Shown here: one piece after another, positions 60,808-64,000 of the stretch
Layout: the number at the start of each line of letters is the position of its first letter
How positions within the stretch are numbered: position 1 is the first letter of the stretch
Source of the DNA: Thiosocius sp963808165
GTDB taxonomy: Bacteria; Pseudomonadota; Gammaproteobacteria; Chromatiales; Chromatiaceae
DNA length: 64,000 bases
Direction of reading: 5' to 3'
Assembly: GCA_963808165.1 (NCBI GenBank)
Contig: CAWEET010000023.1
Span: 1-64,000 of the forward strand
Notes under the pieces: model-generated
Databases searched by the model: none
What the model saw: the letters and a program-made list of their open reading frames with translations, nothing else
Told to the model about the DNA's origin: nothing
Position numbers and translations under genes: made by a program

Positions 60808-62874
60808 TTGAGGACCGTCCGACCGTTACTGCTGGTATTGGCCCTGCTGGCGGCCGGTGAGATGGCCTGGGCGGCGGCCTCGTTGCGCACGCCGCATGTC
60901 GAACTGCACCTCGAGGCCGAACCCGGGCCGGCGGAGCCGGGAAAGACATTTTGGCTTGCCCTGCGCTTCGACCTGGTCCCGCACTGGCATATCTATTGGC
61001 GCAACCCCGGTGACTCGGGCGAGGCGCCGCGCGTGCAGTGGCAGCTTCCGAACGGGTGGCAGGCCGGCGAGATTCACTGGCCGGTGCCTGAGCGTATCCC
61101 GGTTGGCCCACTGGTCAACCTCGGCTACGAAGATAGCGTGTCCCTGCTGGTGCCGATCCAGGTGGCAAGCGCGCCGCACGGCAGGGACAGCGCGCGGATC
61201 GCCGCACAGGTGACCTGGCTGGTTTGCCGGGAAGAATGCATACCCGAAAGTGGCAGTCTGGCTATCGAACTGCCACTGTCGATCGACGGCTCGTTGGCCG
61301 ATCCGGTTGCCGCCGGGCGGTTCGAGGCGGCACGCGGCCGACTGCCGCTGAGGTTTCCCGGGTCGGCCCGTTATGAAACGGATGATACCGGCGCGCTGCG
61401 ACTGCACCTTGGCGCCATCGACTGGCCTGCGGAGCGTATCGACGAGCTGTGGTTCGCGTCGACCGACTGGGGACCGGTGGCCGCATCCGGCACACAGCAT
61501 TGGGAAACCGACGGCGACGAGCTGGTGCTGAGCCTGCCGCCCGGGGAGGCGCCACTGGCGGCTGGCGAGGCGCTGCAAGGCCTGCTGGTGATGGCCGAGC
61601 AGACCAGCGACGGACGGCTCAGGCGCGGCTTCGAGTTGCGCGCCGAGGCTACCACGGCGATACCCCCGGCCGCCGGCATCACGCTGTGGGCCGCGCTGGG
61701 TCTCGCGGTGCTCGGCGGCCTTCTGCTCAACCTCATGCCCTGCGTACTGCCGGTGCTGGCGATCAAGGTGATGGGACTGGTACGCCATGCCAGCGGGGCG
61801 AGTGCTCAACACGGCCTGGTTTTCGCCGCCGGGGTGCTGATCACCTTCGCGGCATTGGCCGCTCTGCTGATCGGGCTGCGGGCCGGCGGCGCCGCCCTTG
61901 GCTGGGGCTTCCAGCTCCAGGAGCCGCTGGTGGTGATCGGGCTAACGTACCTGATGCTGGCGCTGGCATTGAATCTGTCGGGCGTCTATGCGATCGGCGG
62001 CGGGATCGCAGGCGCCGGTCAGGGTCTGACCGGGCGCCCGGGGCTCAGCGGCACCTTCGCGACTGGCGTCCTGGCGGTTGTCGTGGCGAGCCCCTGTACC
62101 GCCCCCTTCATGGGAGGCGCGCTCGGTTTCGCCATCACACGACCGCCGGCCGAGGCATTACTGGTCTTCCTGGCACTGGCAATCGGTTTCGCACTGCCAG
62201 TGCTGTTGCTGAGCATCTGGCCAGGCTGGCTGAAGCTGCTGCCGGCACCCGGCGCCTGGATGGAGCGGCTGCGCAACGGCCTGGCCTTCCCGCTGTACGG
62301 CGCAGCGGCCTGGTTGCTCTGGGTGCTCAGCCAGCAGGTCGAGGCGCAGACCCTGGCAGCCGTGCTAACCGGCGCCGTGTTGCTGTCCTTCACGTTGTGG
62401 TGGTATGGACAAGCCCTGCACCAACGCCGAGGCCAGCTGGTGGTCGTACTGGCCGGCACATCGGTCGCGGTCGGTCTGGCCGCGCTGGCGGTCACCGATC
62501 CGCAACCGCAGCAGCCCGGACCACATGCCGAACGCTGGAGCGTGGAACGCGTCGAGCAGCTGCGTCGACAAGGCCGGCCCCTGCTGGTCAATTTCACCGC
62601 CGCCTGGTGTATCACCTGTAAAGTCAACGAGCAGGTCGCACTCGGCACCGACAGCGTGCGCACAGCACTGCGCGAACAGGGTATCGCCTATCTGAAGGGT
62701 GACTGGACGCGGCGAGATGCCGAAATCACTGCCGAGCTGCAGCGTCATGGTCGGAGCGGCGTACCCCTGTATCTGCTCTATCCGCCCGGCGATGGGCAGC
62801 CGGCGGTCCTGCCCCAGTTGCTGACCGAGGGGCTGGTCCTGCAAGCCATCGATAACATCCACCACCAGGAGTGA
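60808..62874 (+). CDS. DsbD/ScsB-like thiol:disulfide interchange protein
   Basis: 688 residues from a TTG start with GGAG about 8 bases upstream. Signal peptide (about 1-23), a periplasmic DsbD-alpha-type domain with C-x3-C (WLVCREECIPESG), an eight-helix DsbD core with NLMPCVLPVLAIKVMGL and VVASPCTAPFMGGALGFA (the two membrane redox cysteines), and a C-terminal thioredoxin domain with C-I-T-C (FTAAWCITCKVNEQVAL). It should carry electrons from cytoplasmic thioredoxin to periplasmic partners. The N-terminal domain is the ScsB-like version rather than classical DsbD. Followed immediately by a redoxin. Confidence 0.9.
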   Translation: MRTVRPLLLVLALLAAGEMAWAAASLRTPHVELHLEAEPGPAEPGKTFWLALRFDLVPHWHIYWRNPGDSGEAPRVQWQLPNGWQAGEIHWPVPERIPVGPLVNLGYEDSVSLLVPIQVASAPHGRDSARIAAQVTWLVCREECIPESGSLAIELPLSIDGSLADPVAAGRFEAARGRLPLRFPGSARYETDDTGALRLHLGAIDWPAERIDELWFASTDWGPVAASGTQHWETDGDELVLSLPPGEAPLAAGEALQGLLVMAEQTSDGRLRRGFELRAEATTAIPPAAGITLWAALGLAVLGGLLLNLMPCVLPVLAIKVMGLVRHASGASAQHGLVFAAGVLITFAALAALLIGLRAGGAALGWGFQLQEPLVVIGLTYLMLALALNLSGVYAIGGGIAGAGQGLTGRPGLSGTFATGVLAVVVASPCTAPFMGGALGFAITRPPAEALLVFLALAIGFALPVLLLSIWPGWLKLLPAPGAWMERLRNGLAFPLYGAAAWLLWVLSQQVEAQTLAAVLTGAVLLSFTLWWYGQALHQRRGQLVVVLAGTSVAVGLAALAVTDPQPQQPGPHAERWSVERVEQLRRQGRPLLVNFTAAWCITCKVNEQVALGTDSVRTALREQGIAYLKGDWTRRDAEITAELQRHGRSGVPLYLLYPPGDGQPAVLPQLLTEGLVLQAIDNIHHQE

Positions 62875-62879
62875 ACCTC

Positions 62880-63479
62880 ATGTCGCACAAAATGCTTTGT
62901 TTCTTGCTCATGCTCGCCGCAGCCGGTGCGGCCCCCGCCGCGGTCAAGGTCGGACAGCCCGCGCCGGAATTCACCGGCACGGATACCCAGGGTCGACAGC
63001 ACACCCTCAGCGACTATCACGGCAAGTTCCTGGTACTCGAATGGACCAATCACGACTGCCCCTACGTACGCAAACACTATGGCGCCGGCAACATGCAGGC
63101 GCAGCAACAGGAGGCGGCGGCACAGGGCGTCGCGTGGCTGTCCATCATCTCGTCCGCGCCCGGCAAGCAGGGCCACGTCAGCCCGGCTCAGGCCGACCAG
63201 CTCACCACGCAGCGCAACGCGGCACCGAGCGCGGTGCTGCTGGACGACGGCGGCGAGATCGGTCGCCTGTACGGTGCCAAGACGACGCCGCATATGTACA
63301 TCATCGATCCTGAGGGAAAGCTGATCTATATGGGCGGCATCGACAGCATCGCGTCGGCCAGCCCGGACGACATCGGCAAGGCAAGCCAGTATGTGCGCGC
63401 GGCGCTGGACGAGGCGTTGGCCGGCAAGGCGATCGGTACCCCGGTCACCCGACCCTACGGCTGCTCGGTCAAGTACTGA
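62880..63479 (+). CDS. Periplasmic redoxin (AhpC/TSA-like, single peroxidatic-type Cys)
   Basis: 199 residues: signal peptide MSHKMLCFLLMLAAAGAAPA and a thioredoxin/AhpC fold (VKVGQPAPEFTGTDTQGRQHTLSDYHGKFLVLEWTNHDCPYVRKHYG). The active site has C60 followed by Pro-Tyr-Val, so the second cysteine of CxxC is missing; another cysteine lies six residues from the end (PYGCSVKY), a conserved feature of this redoxin group. Probably a partner of the DsbD-like protein. GGAG is 8 bases before the ATG; a GTG overlapping the upstream stop is an alternative. Confidence 0.87.
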   Translation: MSHKMLCFLLMLAAAGAAPAAVKVGQPAPEFTGTDTQGRQHTLSDYHGKFLVLEWTNHDCPYVRKHYGAGNMQAQQQEAAAQGVAWLSIISSAPGKQGHVSPAQADQLTTQRNAAPSAVLLDDGGEIGRLYGAKTTPHMYIIDPEGKLIYMGGIDSIASASPDDIGKASQYVRAALDEALAGKAIGTPVTRPYGCSVKY

Positions 63480-63850
63480 CTCCGGCACCTGCTTTGGCGA
63501 CTGCGCGGCGGCTGGCTCGCCGAGCACATGCTCGTCGGGGATGCCGCGCGGCTGATACCGCACCGCCGCAACAGGCGGACGGTCTGCTGCGGCAGCTTGA
63601 CCCGGTTTTTCGTGGGGGAAGCACGGCGCGAAACCAGCGGGGAATGCCGCGATGCGCATTGATGTCTGGTGCAGCGTTACCTACATTACACGGGCTGACG
63701 GTCGCCTATCGGTGATTCGCTATCGCTGCGGCCATTTTCTCGACCGGCCGATGCAGCCACGCCGTCGAGCCGGGGATCGAGCACGACCCGATGAGCTCGA
63801 GGTCAGACCAGAGTGCGTCACCGCCAAATTAACACGATGGAGTATCGCTG
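63480..63850. other. Intergenic region, no gene recognised
   Basis: About 370 bases between the redoxin and the MBL-fold gene. Frames are short and without motifs. Neither repeat family is present. GGAG at 63839-63842 is the ribosome-binding site of the next gene. Confidence 0.5.
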
Positions 63851-64000
63851 ATGAGAGTCGTTACCGGAGTCCAGGCCGTATTCGCCGGCCTTGTCTTATT
63901 CGTTGTTGGCGCAGGCCAGTCCCTGGCGGCTGAACTGCAGTGGTTCGGACAGTCTGCCTTCAAACTCACCACCGAAACCGGGAAGGTGATCGTCATCGAT
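63851..64000 (+). CDS. Metallo-beta-lactamase-fold hydrolase, 5' part
   Basis: The first 50 residues only; the gene runs off the window. A signal peptide MRVVTGVQAVFAGLVLFVVGAGQSLAA is followed by ELQWFGQSAFKLTTETGKVIVID, the first beta strands of UlaG-like MBL-fold metal-dependent hydrolases. The metal-binding HxHxDH motif would lie beyond the edge. GGAG precedes the ATG by 8 bases. The presence of a signal peptide is unusual for the cytoplasmic UlaG type and suggests a periplasmic enzyme. Confidence 0.75.
   Translation, partial: MRVVTGVQAVFAGLVLFVVGAGQSLAAELQWFGQSAFKLTTETGKVIVID

Noticed and set aside
63494..63933. Short plus-strand frames after the redoxin gene
   Set aside because: Arg-rich, no start signals, and the second overlaps the MBL-fold gene in another frame.

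Overview
This is a GC-rich, gene-dense chromosomal segment from a gammaproteobacterium. The gene content and neighbourhoods (ilvBNC-pssA-leuA, purMN divergent from DUF2066, hda, type 4 uracil-DNA glycosylase, OxyR with rubrerythrin, cytochrome c', SoxW-like thioredoxin) would fit a Chromatiales-like respiratory lineage. That assignment is inference from content and needs a marker search. No rRNA, tRNA, CRISPR array, prophage or complete insertion sequence was recognised.

Layout. 1-10 kb (minus strand): ilvB-ilvN-ilvC-pssA-leuA-UDG-rimI-prfC-bolA, covering branched-chain amino acid synthesis, phospholipid synthesis, DNA repair and translation. 10-16.6 kb: two DUF4124 proteins, rmuC, mtaB, xthA and small hypotheticals. 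16.6-22.2 kb: the phosphate cluster pstS-pstC-pstA-pstB-phoU, with a terminator-like hairpin after pstS. 22.4-25.6 kb: a lapD-lapG pair (c-di-GMP control of a periplasmic adhesin protease). 25.8-28.3 kb: proS and fabA. 28.3-33.2 kb: a peroxide-defence block of DUF3501, an Fe-S CCG protein, rubrerythrin and oxyR, then cpdA. 33.2-37.8 kb: a proline-rich secreted protein, an acylphosphatase between repeats, and a four-gene operon (TlpA-like, SoxW-like, TolC-like, HlyD-like) with no pump gene. 37.9-43.3 kb: a 500-residue hypothetical, brkB/yihY, arsC-like, wrbA, DUF2069, hda, NUDIX. 43.4-49.3 kb: AI-2E transporter, CDP-alcohol phosphotransferase, DUF2066, purM-purN-DUF3108, dcd. 49.4-54.2 kb: pckA with a hypothetical partner, DUF2853, a CarS-like protein and a metallophosphoesterase. 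54.5-64 kb: cytochrome c', a diheme cytochrome, a LolA-like protein, a PutP-type symporter, a Tat-exported PhoX phosphatase, a DsbD-like reductase with a redoxin partner, and the start of an MBL-fold hydrolase.

The most interesting non-coding content is two families of short dispersed structured repeats. Family I is about 265 bp, with long terminal inverted repeats and internal hairpins. Three full copies and one fragment are present. In two copies the terminal CTA forms the TAG stop codon of the adjoining gene (rimI, HlyD-like), and an acylphosphatase gene lies between a fragment and a full copy. Family II is about 161-166 bp, with AATGGCASTTACTT-like ends and a central hairpin whose stem differs by compensatory changes between copies. 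Four near-full copies and several partial ones are present, and one partial copy is broken by a family I end.

The clearest regulatory site is a 37-bp four-part OxyR operator (ATTG-N7-CAAT-N7-ATAG-N7-CTAT). It lies directly upstream of the -35 region of the rubrerythrin gene, which is downstream of oxyR itself. This links OxyR to the rubrerythrin/Fe-S/DUF3501 cluster.
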